This document shows positions 8,566-17,522 of a DNA stretch of 61,309 nt, in pieces (the first letter of the stretch is position 1; every line of letters begins with the position of its first letter). The stretch covers positions 1-61,309 of the forward strand of contig NZ_ABGR01000016.1 of NCBI RefSeq assembly GCF_000171815.1, in the 5' to 3' direction. Origin of the DNA: Vibrio sp. AND4 (GTDB taxonomy: Bacteria; Pseudomonadota; Gammaproteobacteria; Enterobacterales; Vibrionaceae). The position numbers and the translations under genes are program-made. The notes under the pieces were generated by a model that ran no database searches, was not told the DNA's origin, and saw only the letters and a program-made list of their open reading frames with translations.

Positions 8566-8599
8566 TCATTCCAGCGAGTCTAGACGAGACTAGGAATCT
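8566..8599. repeat. Imperfect palindrome resembling a dispersed REP-like element
   Basis: ATTCC-AGCG-AGTC, a 7-base loop, GACT-A-GGAAT: arms ATTCC/GGAAT (8568-8572 and 8593-8597) and AGTC/GACT with short bulges, preceded by GTC and followed by CTAC. The GTCATTCC...GGAAT layout is that of the short intergenic palindromes dispersed in many gammaproteobacterial genomes. A single copy here cannot prove a repeat family. Confidence 0.35.
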
Positions 8600-8706
8600 A
8601 CTAACCACTCGTTGGGGAAGTGGCGATAACCTCATAACTTCACTGCACTGGGTGGGTAGATCCGAATCACCTCGTTTCTATCTGTTTATATTGACCTTTT
8701 CTCAAT

Positions 8707-8740
8707 AAAAATGGCGCTCGCAATAAAGTGAGCGCCATCA
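8707..8740 (-). terminator. Rho-independent terminator of the DUF2955/HlyD operon
   Basis: On the minus strand ATGGCGCTC pairs with GAGCGCCAT (9 bp, 10-base loop) and is followed by TTTTTATTG. It lies 30 bases after the DUF2955 stop codon. Confidence 0.85.
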
Positions 8741-8770
8741 TCTGTTTCCTGTTTCCCGCCTCAGCAAGAA

Positions 8771-9790
8771 TTAATGTAATTCCACGTTCTTCATCTCAGG
8801 ATGCTTCAATAACATCATACGAATCCAGTGGTGAACGACCCACATCACCATAGCGGTGAGCATTACTGCCACGAATATCGAACTGAATCGGTATAAAATA
8901 GAAAAGAACGCGTCTTTTTGCTCTGGCACTAATGACGTCGTCAGTGGCACGGAAAGCGCAGACATGGCTGAGAACGCGATGGCGGCTTTAACTTGCCCCT
9001 TAGTAAGCCATAGACAGAATGGCCCCATAGCAATGGTAAACGCCAGCCAAAAAAGGATCCCGTGGCTAAACCAACTTCCCAAAATTAACTGAACTGCCAT
9101 CCCAGCAAAACAGCCCAGTGCCGTGCCGATGATACGGATCTTCGCCATGGCCATTGAACCTGCTAATGTCATTGGCGTTAGAATGATAAGTATCGAAGCT
9201 TGTGCAGAGAGTGAATCGTATAAATCACCCACTTGAAACACTAAAAAAGCGACCATGGCGACCACCCAGCCCATTGCCACTTGGCTAATGTAATCGATAT
9301 CGCTTTTCACTGGCGTAGTCATTTCAGTTTGCTGCTTCTTCGAGCTGGGTTCTGGAAACAGCCAATAGGCAAGGGCACAAACAAAAATATTGCTGAACGA
9401 AATCACCCAAAGGTTGACGTTGAACTCTTCAATATCTATGAAATTATAGCTTGCGAAGTTAAGCACAATGGAGCCGACCAACAACCCCATGTAGCCAAAC
9501 AGGTAGGTTTTTGGGTTCATCATCGCGATGCATTTAAACAGCATCATGATACCGACTGCTGCGAACATGAGAGTGGGGTGGAACTGCAAATATTCAAGAA
9601 TAAAGGTGGCTTGAATCGTAGTCCAAACCGCCGAAAACAGTACCATCAATACCAGTGGCAGACTGAAGTAGTCAATGCGGCTGAGTACGAAAAGAGGCAG
9701 CATGACAGCGAAGAAACCGTAAGACCAGCCAAAGATCATGCTCAACGCTATACCTAGTGAACAGCCAAACCAAATACGCAAGGTTTTCAT
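8771..9790 (-). CDS. DUF2955 inner-membrane protein (FUSC-like efflux permease)
   Basis: 339 residues with about ten hydrophobic helices in two halves separated by a polar linker near residues 170-190 (EPSSKKQQTEMTTPVKSD). The N-terminal RIWFGCSLGIALS and the duplicated membrane layout match DUF2955 proteins, which resemble AaeB/FUSC permeases. The HlyD-type adaptor gene lies just upstream (stop and start 9 bases apart), so the two proteins are expected to form an inner-membrane efflux unit, possibly for aromatic acids or drugs, by analogy with AaeAB. No outer-membrane factor gene is adjacent, so a TolC-like partner would come from elsewhere. Substrate unknown. Confidence 0.78.
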   Translation of the reverse strand: MKTLRIWFGCSLGIALSMIFGWSYGFFAVMLPLFVLSRIDYFSLPLVLMVLFSAVWTTIQATFILEYLQFHPTLMFAAVGIMMLFKCIAMMNPKTYLFGYMGLLVGSIVLNFASYNFIDIEEFNVNLWVISFSNIFVCALAYWLFPEPSSKKQQTEMTTPVKSDIDYISQVAMGWVVAMVAFLVFQVGDLYDSLSAQASILIILTPMTLAGSMAMAKIRIIGTALGCFAGMAVQLILGSWFSHGILFWLAFTIAMGPFCLWLTKGQVKAAIAFSAMSALSVPLTTSLVPEQKDAFFSILYRFSSIFVAVMLTAMVMWVVHHWIRMMLLKHPEMKNVELH

Positions 9791-9799
9791 CGTTGCCGC

Positions 9800-10864
9800 C
9801 TAGTAAACAAAGTGGAACCAGCTAGCCAAATAGATTTGAACTTGTGCCATCAGTGTCCAAAACGGACTGTTGTCTGGATAGAGGACGATGGTGGCGCGAG
9901 AGCCAACGAACAAAGCGGGGGGCAGTGCATCTTTGCTGGTTAGGTTGACACGCGTTCGCTGTGCATCACGCACCCATCGGTTGTTGACTTCGACTTTGGT
10001 TAGCGCACCATTCGGAGTTTGTTGCGCGGCGGCAACGCCATAATCTCGACTAGAGAGGTTGAAATCGTACACAGAACCCGGGTTGGCATCGAATGCTACC
10101 AATGCGTGGTAGTCTTGATTCACACCAGCAACGGACTTTTCGCGGAAATCTGCTGCTATCCACATCGAGCCTGTGGGAACAAAGGTAAGTAAAGGCATAT
10201 TGGTGTTGGCCATTGTGCCAACTTCCAATTGTAGGTTAGTTACAACGCCATCGCTCGGGGCAAGGACTGTCGTATTGGTTAGATCGAGTTGTGCTTTCTC
10301 GATGCCATTTTTTGCAATTCTTACCGCTGTGCTTTGACCCTTTTTGTCGCCGAGCTGTGCTTCAATTACTTTTAAATTTTGTTGTTCTGCTTTGAGGGTT
10401 GCCTGTGATACTTGGTTTTGTGCGTAAGCGTTGTCTAAGTTGGATTGGGAAATTACTTTTTGTTTCAACAGCTTTTGTAGACGTGAATACTCACTGTGTG
10501 CATTGTTGTAAGTTGCTTGAGCGCGTGCAATGTTTGCAAGCGCAGCTTCACGTTGTGAATACAGTGTTGCCTCTTTTTCGTAGGCAGATTGCAGAGAGAG
10601 TTCGGCTTGTTCTAGCGCGATCTTGTATTTGCGGTTGTCAATTTTGAATAGCATATCGCCTTTGTGCACCGCTTGGTTATTTCCAATAACTACATCAACC
10701 ACTTTGCCAGACACTTCTGGAGCGACTTGTACTACATAGCCTTGTACGCGACCCTCGGTGGTGAGTGGTGCATGACGGTCAGCGATGATGATATAGAAAA
10801 ATAGAACTACGAACAGGACAATAAGTGTTCGCATCCAGTGTTTAAATTTATGATCTGCCGTCAT
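9800..10864 (-). CDS. HlyD/EmrA-family membrane-fusion (periplasmic adaptor) protein
   Basis: 354 residues from ATG 10864; an in-frame TTG at 10906 is less likely. One N-terminal membrane anchor (about 11-31, LIVLFVVLFFYIIIAD) is followed by a split biotinyl-lipoyl domain (VVQVAPEVSGKVVDVVIGNNQAVHKGD and, after the hairpin, VLAPSDGVVTNLQLEVGT), a long alpha-helical coiled-coil hairpin (about 85-200, many Ala, Gln and Leu) and a C-terminal beta-barrel. This is the standard HlyD/EmrA/AaeA layout. It is the first gene of a two-gene operon with the DUF2955 permease and is divergent from a LysR regulator that probably controls it. Confidence 0.88.
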   Translation of the reverse strand: MTADHKFKHWMRTLIVLFVVLFFYIIIADRHAPLTTEGRVQGYVVQVAPEVSGKVVDVVIGNNQAVHKGDMLFKIDNRKYKIALEQAELSLQSAYEKEATLYSQREAALANIARAQATYNNAHSEYSRLQKLLKQKVISQSNLDNAYAQNQVSQATLKAEQQNLKVIEAQLGDKKGQSTAVRIAKNGIEKAQLDLTNTTVLAPSDGVVTNLQLEVGTMANTNMPLLTFVPTGSMWIAADFREKSVAGVNQDYHALVAFDANPGSVYDFNLSSRDYGVAAAQQTPNGALTKVEVNNRWVRDAQRTRVNLTSKDALPPALFVGSRATIVLYPDNSPFWTLMAQVQIYLASWFHFVY

Positions 10865-10977
10865 TGGATATTCCCGATTTTTAGCGTTATTGAGCAAAAA
10901 AGACAACGAATTATAGAGAAGCTGATCACAATTTAGTAGACTGATTACAACATCATATATGACCTAAAAGTAGGACA
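10865..10977. promoter_or_regulatory. Divergent promoter region, efflux operon and LysR gene
   Basis: 113 bases separate the two divergent starts. The AT-rich stretch CTGATCACAATTTAG followed by ACTGATTACAAC contains a repeated CTGAT(C/T)ACAA motif (10921-10930 and 10940-10950 area), which could be a direct-repeat operator for the LysR protein. Exact promoter elements cannot be assigned with confidence. Confidence 0.4.
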
Positions 10978-11838
10978 ATGAACGTAAGTCTTGATGATCT
11001 TCATCTATTTAACCAAACCGTAGTGCATGGGGGCATCAGTGCTGCGGCAGAAGCGAACCAGCTGCAGCGTTCTAAAATAAGTCGACGTTTGCAGGAACTG
11101 GAGAAAGCGTTGGGTTGCCAATTGTTGATTCGAACGACACGGACGATTGAGCTTACCGAGCACGGGAAGCGTTTGTTTGAGTTGGTAGGGCAACCCATAG
11201 AGCACATCCAGCAAGGTTTGAATGTGATGCAAGAGTATCAACAAGAGTTGGCCGGTAAAGTGCGTGTCGCCATTCCCTCTGCCCTAATGAGTTCTCCTGC
11301 GTTCAACTGGATCATCAATGAGTACACTACCCGGTACCCAGAGATGTCGGTAGAGATAGAGAACCACCAAGAGAGTGTGGATCTTAAGCGTCAAGCGTTC
11401 GATCTCCAGCTCCTCCCAAGTGTTGCCAAAATCTCGGATGACAGCTATGTACAATTCAGCTTGTTGCCTTATCGCAGCCATTTTGTTGCTTCTAAGGCTT
11501 ACCTCGATGCACATTCGCCGTTAAAAAGCTTGGATGATCTGAGACATCATCGCTTATTGACTAACCGATACAACGCGGGGCTATTGGATCCAGACTTAAA
11601 CGTAGCGGTAAGGTCGGACGATTTAAATTTACTGCGTTTAATGGCCGTTGCCGGAAATGGCATTGCATTCATTCCGCAAGTGCATTCCAAGCCTGCTTTG
11701 GAGGACGGGCAGCTGGTGGAGGTTCTGTCTGAGTTCACCCACCCTAAACAGCATCTGACTTTGATTTATCCATCTAACCTGTTCTTACCGAACAAGGTCA
11801 AAGCCTTAATCGAGCTGTTTCGGGAAAAATTCCAATAG
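10978..11838 (+). CDS. LysR-family transcriptional regulator
   Basis: 286 residues. The N-terminal winged helix-turn-helix is clear: LDDLHLFNQTVVHGGISAAAEANQLQRSKISRRLQELEKALG, with the usual RTTRTIELTEHGKRL wing. The rest is a LysR substrate-binding domain (about 88-286). The subtype resembles the CrgA/DsdC-like group with LLIRTTR after the HTH. It is transcribed away from the HlyD/DUF2955 pair across 113 bases, the classical arrangement in which the LysR protein activates the divergent operon in response to the exported compound. Effector unknown. Confidence 0.9.
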   Translation: MNVSLDDLHLFNQTVVHGGISAAAEANQLQRSKISRRLQELEKALGCQLLIRTTRTIELTEHGKRLFELVGQPIEHIQQGLNVMQEYQQELAGKVRVAIPSALMSSPAFNWIINEYTTRYPEMSVEIENHQESVDLKRQAFDLQLLPSVAKISDDSYVQFSLLPYRSHFVASKAYLDAHSPLKSLDDLRHHRLLTNRYNAGLLDPDLNVAVRSDDLNLLRLMAVAGNGIAFIPQVHSKPALEDGQLVEVLSEFTHPKQHLTLIYPSNLFLPNKVKALIELFREKFQ

Positions 11839-11955
11839 CGTGAGCAGAGCATAATTTTGTGAATTTGCTCATCTGAATCATTGGCAGTTCTGATACATTC
11901 TCTTTATTCAAACACTTGAGTATACTCACGTTCAAGCCACTCATAGGAGATAAAA

Positions 11956-12498
11956 ATGTTATCGAAAAATTCCACTGGCCTGATTGTTGTCGATGTGCAA
12001 GGTAAGTTGGCAACACTTATGCATGAAAGCGAAGCACTGATTGAAAGTACCACCAAATTAATCAAAGGAGCGAAAGCACTTAATTTACCTATCCTATGGT
12101 TAGAACAAAACCCACAAGGTTTAGGGCCAACGGTTGAACCGATTCGTCAAGTGTTAGCGAAAGACCATCTACCGATCGCCAAACACACGTTCGATGGTTG
12201 CAAGGAGCCGACTTTCAAACTTGCGGTGGAAAACGCCAAGGTAGACACTTGGTTAGTTTGTGGTATCGAAGCGCATATCTGCGTCTTTCAAACGGCAGTA
12301 TCTCTTCGTCAAATGGGCTATCGAGTGGAACTGGTGACCGATTGTATTTCTTCTCGAACGCCAGCCAATAAAGCCTTAGCGCTGGCGAAACTGACGGCGA
12401 ATGGTGTTGGTCTGACAGGCACCGAGATGTGTTTGTATGAAATGGTTGAAGATTGCCGAGCACCAGAGTTTAGAGACATCTTGGGATTGATTAAATAA
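11956..12498 (+). CDS. Isochorismatase-family cysteine hydrolase
   Basis: 180 residues, ATG 11956 with AGGAG about 8 bases upstream. The fold and catalytic triad of the isochorismatase-like hydrolases are visible: Asp13 in LIVVDVQGKL, Lys76 in PIAKHTFDG and Cys109 in GIEAHICVFQT, which is preceded by the expected GIE-H cis-peptide motif. The closest group is the YcaC/YecD-like amidohydrolases rather than true EntB isochorismatases, since no aryl-carrier domain is present. Substrate is likely a small amide or imide. The neighbours give no pathway link; the downstream gene is convergent with a 43-base gap. Confidence 0.85.
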   Translation: MLSKNSTGLIVVDVQGKLATLMHESEALIESTTKLIKGAKALNLPILWLEQNPQGLGPTVEPIRQVLAKDHLPIAKHTFDGCKEPTFKLAVENAKVDTWLVCGIEAHICVFQTAVSLRQMGYRVELVTDCISSRTPANKALALAKLTANGVGLTGTEMCLYEMVEDCRAPEFRDILGLIK

Positions 12499-12541
12499 CT
12501 GATAACCCGCGCTGTCTTCATGCTATAAGAAAAGAGTGAGC

Positions 12542-13438
12542 TTACTCAAACTCTCGCTGGTATCGTGGCAGCATAGATTCGTTACCTAGTAATCCACCTT
12601 GATGGATGTAAATGAGAGTCTTGTCTTTATTTTCTGCCAGCCAAGGTTGTAAGCATTGCCACATGTAGGGATCATAAAGTAGATCAAATTCGAGGTTGGT
12701 TTGATCACAGAGTGCATTCCACGTTTCGTAATCGCTTTGGTATAAACGTCCAAAATGATGCTTATCGCGCACCGAGAGAATAGTCGGGTGGTTTTCGGTT
12801 TCGAGTGTGTTGAATTGCTCAATCAGGTAATCGGCATTGCCCACACATGCGCAGGTGATGACTTCGATTCCGTGTGGCTTTAGGTGTTTACTCAAATAAA
12901 GTGCGGTTGTCCCTGTTCCCGATGGCAAAGCCACAACAAACTGCTTTTTGCCTTCAAGGCGCGTCCAATCTAGCAGCTCTCGGGCCAATTGTTTAACACC
13001 GGCTTCGGCAATCCTTGCTTTTCCGCCTTCTGGGACAACCAGAGTTGTATCGTCTAAGCCACGCACTTGTTCAATGTATTCAGTGGGATGAAGAGGGGAC
13101 TCGATATCTTGCATTGCCGTGATGTTCATCCCTAAGTCCAGCGCGCCTCGGTAGTTGCCGATCGGGGTGTCTTTAAGCCAAGATGGGATATGTTGAACGT
13201 AAAACTCAAATTTCCAGCCTTTGATTTGCGCCAGAGCGGAAAGGGAGTACATCGCATTGGATTGAGCAGAGCCATAGCTGATCAGGGTTTTGATTGCGCT
13301 ATTTTGCGATTCCATCAACGCCATAAACTTACGCGCTTTGTTCCCGGAGAAGTGAGAATGCAGCATGTCATCACGTTTAAGAAAAAAGGTGTGACCGTTA
13401 AAACTGTGCTGAGTAATTGGGCTTTCGGAGAATTTCAT
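12542..13438 (-). CDS. PLP-dependent ACC deaminase / D-cysteine desulfhydrase family protein
   Basis: 298 residues from ATG 13438; GTG 13462 with AAGG upstream is a credible alternative start (306 residues). A fold-type II PLP enzyme: the Schiff-base lysine is Lys34 in HFSGNKARKFM, preceded by FFLKRDDMLH, with SYGSAQSNAM as substrate loop and a Gly-rich phosphate loop ALPSGTGTTALY. This is the pattern of the 1-aminocyclopropane-1-carboxylate deaminase / D-cysteine desulfhydrase family. In gammaproteobacteria D-cysteine desulfhydration (to pyruvate, H2S and ammonia) is more usual than ACC deamination, but the sequence alone does not decide. Cytosolic and monocistronic. Confidence 0.8.
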   Translation of the reverse strand: MKFSESPITQHSFNGHTFFLKRDDMLHSHFSGNKARKFMALMESQNSAIKTLISYGSAQSNAMYSLSALAQIKGWKFEFYVQHIPSWLKDTPIGNYRGALDLGMNITAMQDIESPLHPTEYIEQVRGLDDTTLVVPEGGKARIAEAGVKQLARELLDWTRLEGKKQFVVALPSGTGTTALYLSKHLKPHGIEVITCACVGNADYLIEQFNTLETENHPTILSVRDKHHFGRLYQSDYETWNALCDQTNLEFDLLYDPYMWQCLQPWLAENKDKTLIYIHQGGLLGNESMLPRYQREFE

Positions 13439-13686
13439 GCGACTACTGACGTGTGCAATCACGCGACCTTGTCGTTAAAAGGGCGCGTAGTGTAACGCTA
13501 ATAAACCCAGATAAAAAGTCCATATAACATTCTACTTTTCGATTAGATGCCCACCTTTTTTAAGAACCTCTTTATTTATTCTCTTCCTAACAGTTTTTCT
13601 CTGTGAGCACTTTAATGTTCCTCGCCTTTTAAAATTAAGACACGTACACTACGCGGCTTATTTTCGGTGATTTAGAAGGCTTGGTT

Positions 13687-14919
13687 TTGCAGACTCTGGA
13701 ACAATTAAAAACAGGACAATTAATTGGAATCAAAAAATTAAAGTTGGCGGAAGGGCTTACGGAGTTTCCGATGGAAATTCTAGATCTTGCCCAAACGCTA
13801 GAAGTGTTGGATTTATCCGGCAACGCACTGTCAGATTTGCCACCAGAGTTGGAACAACTGACCAAGCTAAAAATTATCTTTGCTTCAAATAATCAGTTTA
13901 CTCATTTGCCAGAGGTATTAGGTAAGCTCCCAAACCTTGAAATGATCGGATTTAAAACCAATAAGATCAACCTTGTAAGTGAAATTTCGCTACCACGCCA
14001 ATTGCGTTGGCTAATCCTAACGGATAACGAGATTGAAGAGCTTCCAAGCAGCCTGGGTGAAAGGCCACGCTTAAGAAAGCTGGCTCTAGCAGGTAACCGC
14101 ATCAAACAGCTGCCAGATAGCATGAAGAACTTAGTCAATTTGGAATTGATTCGTCTGTCTGCTAACCAACTTGAGCAATTCCCTGATGTGTTGATGACGC
14201 TGCCGAAGTTGGCGTGGTTTGCTTTCGCTGGCAACCCATTTTGCAAGCATCCTTCTTCGCTAGATAGCGTGCCTAAAGTGACGACCGGCAGTTATTCGCT
14301 TAACCATGTTTTAGGCCAAGGTGCGAGTGGTGTGATTTCACATGCCAATTGGATCGATGCGCAACATGACTTCCCAAATGAAGTTGCGGTAAAGGTGTTT
14401 AAGGGTGAGGTGACCAGTGATGGCTTTCCTCATGACGAGCTCGAAGCGTGTTTGCAAGCTGGGCATCATCATAATCTAGTTAAATCCATCGCACGAGTGG
14501 ATGAAGGTAAAGAACTTGCTTTGGTAATGGAGCTGATCCCAGATCAATACTACAACTTGGGTTTACCACCAACGTTGGAAACTTGTACCAGGGATACGTT
14601 TCCACAAGGGTTTACCCTAACGATTGAGCAGGTGAGGTCAATCGTTGGGCAGATGGTAGACGTGTTTCGCCACCTGCATGACAACAAGGTGTGCCATGGT
14701 GATTTGTATGCGCACAATACTTTGGTGAATGAACAAGGTAAGATGATCTTCGGTGATTTTGGTGCGGCGAGTATTTACGGCTATTTAACCGAAGAGCAGC
14801 AAGCGGCGATCAGAACCATTGAAACGAGGGCGTTGAAGCATTTCATTGAAGATGTGTGTTCTGTTTGTGATGCTTCGAAAGCTGCATTGGAAGCGATGAA
14901 TCTATTAGCAGCGTCATAG
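13687..14919 (+). CDS. Leucine-rich-repeat protein kinase, cytosolic
   Basis: 410 residues from TTG 13687 (AGAAGG 8 bases upstream; TTG 13681 is too close). Residues about 1-200 are short LRRs of about 23 residues (L-x-x-L-x-L-x-x-N-x-I-x-x-L-P), for example LEVLDLSGNALSDLP and LRKLALAGNRIKQLP. Residues about 205-410 are a eukaryotic-like kinase: Gly loop GQGASGVISH, Lys236 in VAVKVFKG, catalytic HGDLYAHN with Asp339 and Asn344, and Asp357 in GDFGAAS. No signal peptide or membrane segment. The catalytic His-Gly-Asp replaces the usual His-Arg-Asp, common in small prokaryotic kinases. It stands alone and converges on the sensor-kinase gene with only 4 bases between stops. Target unknown. Confidence 0.87.
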   Translation: MQTLEQLKTGQLIGIKKLKLAEGLTEFPMEILDLAQTLEVLDLSGNALSDLPPELEQLTKLKIIFASNNQFTHLPEVLGKLPNLEMIGFKTNKINLVSEISLPRQLRWLILTDNEIEELPSSLGERPRLRKLALAGNRIKQLPDSMKNLVNLELIRLSANQLEQFPDVLMTLPKLAWFAFAGNPFCKHPSSLDSVPKVTTGSYSLNHVLGQGASGVISHANWIDAQHDFPNEVAVKVFKGEVTSDGFPHDELEACLQAGHHHNLVKSIARVDEGKELALVMELIPDQYYNLGLPPTLETCTRDTFPQGFTLTIEQVRSIVGQMVDVFRHLHDNKVCHGDLYAHNTLVNEQGKMIFGDFGAASIYGYLTEEQQAAIRTIETRALKHFIEDVCSVCDASKAALEAMNLLAAS

Positions 14920-14923
14920 AGCA

Positions 14924-16201
14924 CTACTCCAGATGTTCTGAGGCCAGATTTATTACTGCGTCGCATCCCCCTTCTGGGTGCGTGCTAATCTGAAATTGCC
15001 AGCCATAACGCTGGCATAAATCGTCCACAATCATCAAGCCTAACCCGTGTCCTTCTGAATTTGGGATCGTGGAGAAGCCTTCGCCTTGATCACGTACCGA
15101 GATGGTGTGTTCATCCATACTGATATAAATAGCGCCCGACGCTGTAGCTGCGATACCGTTGCGAATAAGGTTACCGAGAATAATAGTGAGTACTTCATAG
15201 GTTGCTTTGGTGTTGGGGGTGCCATTTACGCTCATTATTAATGCCAGTGACTTTTCATCAGCTTGTGCTTGGCTATAAGAAATAATCCTAGCGAGTTCCC
15301 CCTCAGAGATGTTTCTGACGGGAGAGTCATCCTTATTACGCTCGTAGCGGACTAAGCCAAGCAGGGCGTCCACCATGGACGACATCTGTTGTGTTGCATC
15401 TTGAATTCGCTTTACTTGGCGTGTTTGGAAGTCTGTATTTGTGCTTCTTGCTAACAAGCTGCTTGAGCCTTTCATTACGGTCAGCGGTGTACGAAGTTCG
15501 TGACTTGCGTATCGTGCAAAGGCTTGTTCGCGTTTGATGACTTGGGTAATTTTACGGCGGTACTCGTTGAGTTCTTCAGCCAAAGCCTGAAATTCTTTGG
15601 CTGAACTATTTGGTAAACTGAAGGTTTGAGTCGGATCGCCTTGGTGTTGGTCTAGCTGGGTTTTGAGGGTATTAACTGGCTCAATTAACCGTTGAGATAG
15701 GCGTAGCAATAGGTCACCAAATAAGAACATCAAAGCGGCGACAATCGAAAGAACTAAACCCACAGCGAGAACGAATTCTTCAGAGGTGATTTCAATTTCA
15801 TCAATGAGGGAAATAAGAATGATAGGATGTTCGCCGTCCTGGTTAGTGTAAGAGCTCTTATAAATCATGCGTGAATCGGGCTCGTGGCCAATTTCATTAA
15901 GAAAGCTTTTTCTACCTATCAGATATTGGCGATATTCCTGCGGAACTAAATCGATATCATTGTATGCTGTTGTCAGTAAATCCAGTTTGATAGTGTTTTG
16001 ATTAGGATGAGATTGAAAATAAACAATGGCCTCTTTTTTGTCGATCATAATACGGCGTTCGCCTACACGATCCTCTGCCCAGAGTAATGCCCCACTGACG
16101 AGTAAAAAGCAAAATAGACCAATAACGACGGACACCAGAGTGAAGAATAGCGCCAAACGTCCAGTCATACTCTGAGTGCTGTTTAACAATCGGTGAATCA
16201 T
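14924..16201 (-). CDS. Sensor histidine kinase of an OmpR-type two-component system
   Basis: 425 residues. TM1 about 16-41, a periplasmic sensor region about 42-143 with no domain I recognise, TM2 about 144-166, HAMP about 167-220, then HisKA with phospho-acceptor His234 in RYASHELRTPLTVMKG and a HATPase domain with N-box LGNLIRNGIAA and G-box VRDQGEGF followed by GHGLGLMIV. It overlaps the response-regulator stop by ATGA, so the two are translationally coupled. The stimulus is unknown. The periplasmic domain is small and has no Cache or PAS signature that can be read with confidence. Confidence 0.9.
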   Translation of the reverse strand: MIHRLLNSTQSMTGRLALFFTLVSVVIGLFCFLLVSGALLWAEDRVGERRIMIDKKEAIVYFQSHPNQNTIKLDLLTTAYNDIDLVPQEYRQYLIGRKSFLNEIGHEPDSRMIYKSSYTNQDGEHPIILISLIDEIEITSEEFVLAVGLVLSIVAALMFLFGDLLLRLSQRLIEPVNTLKTQLDQHQGDPTQTFSLPNSSAKEFQALAEELNEYRRKITQVIKREQAFARYASHELRTPLTVMKGSSSLLARSTNTDFQTRQVKRIQDATQQMSSMVDALLGLVRYERNKDDSPVRNISEGELARIISYSQAQADEKSLALIMSVNGTPNTKATYEVLTIILGNLIRNGIAATASGAIYISMDEHTISVRDQGEGFSTIPNSEGHGLGLMIVDDLCQRYGWQFQISTHPEGGCDAVINLASEHLE

Positions 16202-16875
16202 GCCTCGGTCTCCAAGCGGAAGCCGATTTTAGGAACCGTGATGAGAATCTGCTGTTTGAAGGGTTTATCAAGTTGGTTACGAAGTTGGTATATGTGGCTG
16301 CGAAGCACGTCGTTATTGGGTTCGTTTTCTTGCCAAAGTTTAAATCCGATGTCCTCGCGCGTTACAACGTTGGGTGCGCTTTTGACCAGCATTTCTAGAA
16401 TGGTATAAGTGGTTGGATTCAGTGCTAGTAGCTTACCTTGGCGATAGGCACGGCGGGTTTTTTGGTCGACAGACACCTCACCGAATTGCAATTTACAACA
16501 AGCGACCGTACCACGGTAACGGCGGATCAACGCTGTCATGCGGGCTTCGAGAATATCCAAATCGAACGGCTTTGTCAGGTAATCGTCGGCGCCATGCTGA
16601 AAACCTTTAAGCATATCGTCTCGGCTATCGAGTGCGGTGAGCATAAGTACAGGCGTGTTATTGCCAGCGTCGCGAAGCTTATTACACAAGGCTAAGCCAT
16701 TCATGCGTGGCAGCATAAGATCGAGCAAGATGATGTCGAAGGCGTTTTCCATCGCTAGTTTTAAGCCTAGTTCACCATTATCCGCGTAATCGAGTTCCAT
16801 ACCTGCATACTCAAAGTAATCGAATAGCATGCCTGCAATTTCTCGATTATCTTCAACCAAAAGTACGCGTTTCAT
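16198..16875 (-). CDS. OmpR/PhoB-family response regulator
   Basis: 225 residues, ATG 16875 preceded by AGGAG. Receiver domain about 1-118 with the acidic pair ED in VLLVEDN, phospho-acceptor Asp52 in ILLDLMLPRMNG, Thr in MLTALDS and Lys in YLTKPFD; C-terminal winged helix about 125-222 with NPTTYTILEMLVKSAPNVVTRE and VLRSHIYQLRNQLDKP. It is the first gene of the pair and shares a 4-base overlap with the kinase. The operon is transcribed away from the chemoreceptor gene across a 647-base AT-rich gap. Regulon unknown. Confidence 0.92.
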   Translation of the reverse strand: MKRVLLVEDNREIAGMLFDYFEYAGMELDYADNGELGLKLAMENAFDIILLDLMLPRMNGLALCNKLRDAGNNTPVLMLTALDSRDDMLKGFQHGADDYLTKPFDLDILEARMTALIRRYRGTVACCKLQFGEVSVDQKTRRAYRQGKLLALNPTTYTILEMLVKSAPNVVTREDIGFKLWQENEPNNDVLRSHIYQLRNQLDKPFKQQILITVPKIGFRLETEA

Positions 16876-17522
16876 GTATTTTACTCCTACTGGACAGGTT
16901 TCCGAAATTAGCGTGTTTTCTTAACCGAACATTATGCACTAAGGGCGTGAAAAAGATGTCAACGGCAACGATTTCACTATGCAACCTTTAGATGTATTGC
17001 TGCATCGAATACAAGAGAAGAGTACCATGTATTCGATATTCACTTTGCAAGTTTCTCCAAAGTGAACCAATACTCTGACCAAAGGAAGTTTTGTTTTATT
17101 TACTCAGCATAAAATGGGTGTTTAGCGAGCGCTAGTTCTTATTTGTTATTTTGATTAGCGAATAACTGCATTGGAATCAGGGATATGATGAAAAATAATT
17201 GTGATAAAGATCATGGTTTAGGTAATCTATTACTCAGTAAGGGGCATTTGAAAAATATGGGTCTTTTAAATAAAATTGGTTTTTTTTGTAAGGTTTATAT
17301 TCTATAAATACAAAGGTTTAAGTCTTAATTTTTAGAGTTTTATTTATTGTCTCTTTCATGTGCTTAAGATATAAATCTCATCTTGAATTTCGCGATATTA
17401 ATAATTTTAAGTTTTCTGTTAACTTTCTTTTACTTCTTGATATCTTCTGTTCATATATGTTGTTTAAACTCCATTAGGTTTTTGAAAATAATGACAATCT
17501 ATCATCAGTTACAGAGGTGACT
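16876..17522. other. Long AT-rich intergenic region between regulator and chemoreceptor
   Basis: 647 bases with no ORF worth calling. It should hold the divergent promoters of the two-component operon and the chemoreceptor. I see a CRP-like site (17197-17218) and a small palindrome TAGCG-AG-CGCTA (17123-17134). I saw no convincing sigma-28 or sigma-54 promoter. Confidence 0.5.
17197..17218. promoter_or_regulatory. CRP-like (or FNR-like) site upstream of the chemoreceptor
   Basis: The core TGTGA-TAAAGA-TCATG keeps the left half-site TGTGA and the inner GATCA of the CRP consensus; the last two bases (TG instead of CA) differ. It is about 305 bases before the chemoreceptor ATG. The inner TGAT-N4-ATCA is also compatible with FNR. 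Confidence 0.4.

Noticed and set aside
9281..9757. 158-codon plus-strand ORF inside the DUF2955 gene
   Set aside because: Antisense shadow of a strongly supported membrane-protein gene.
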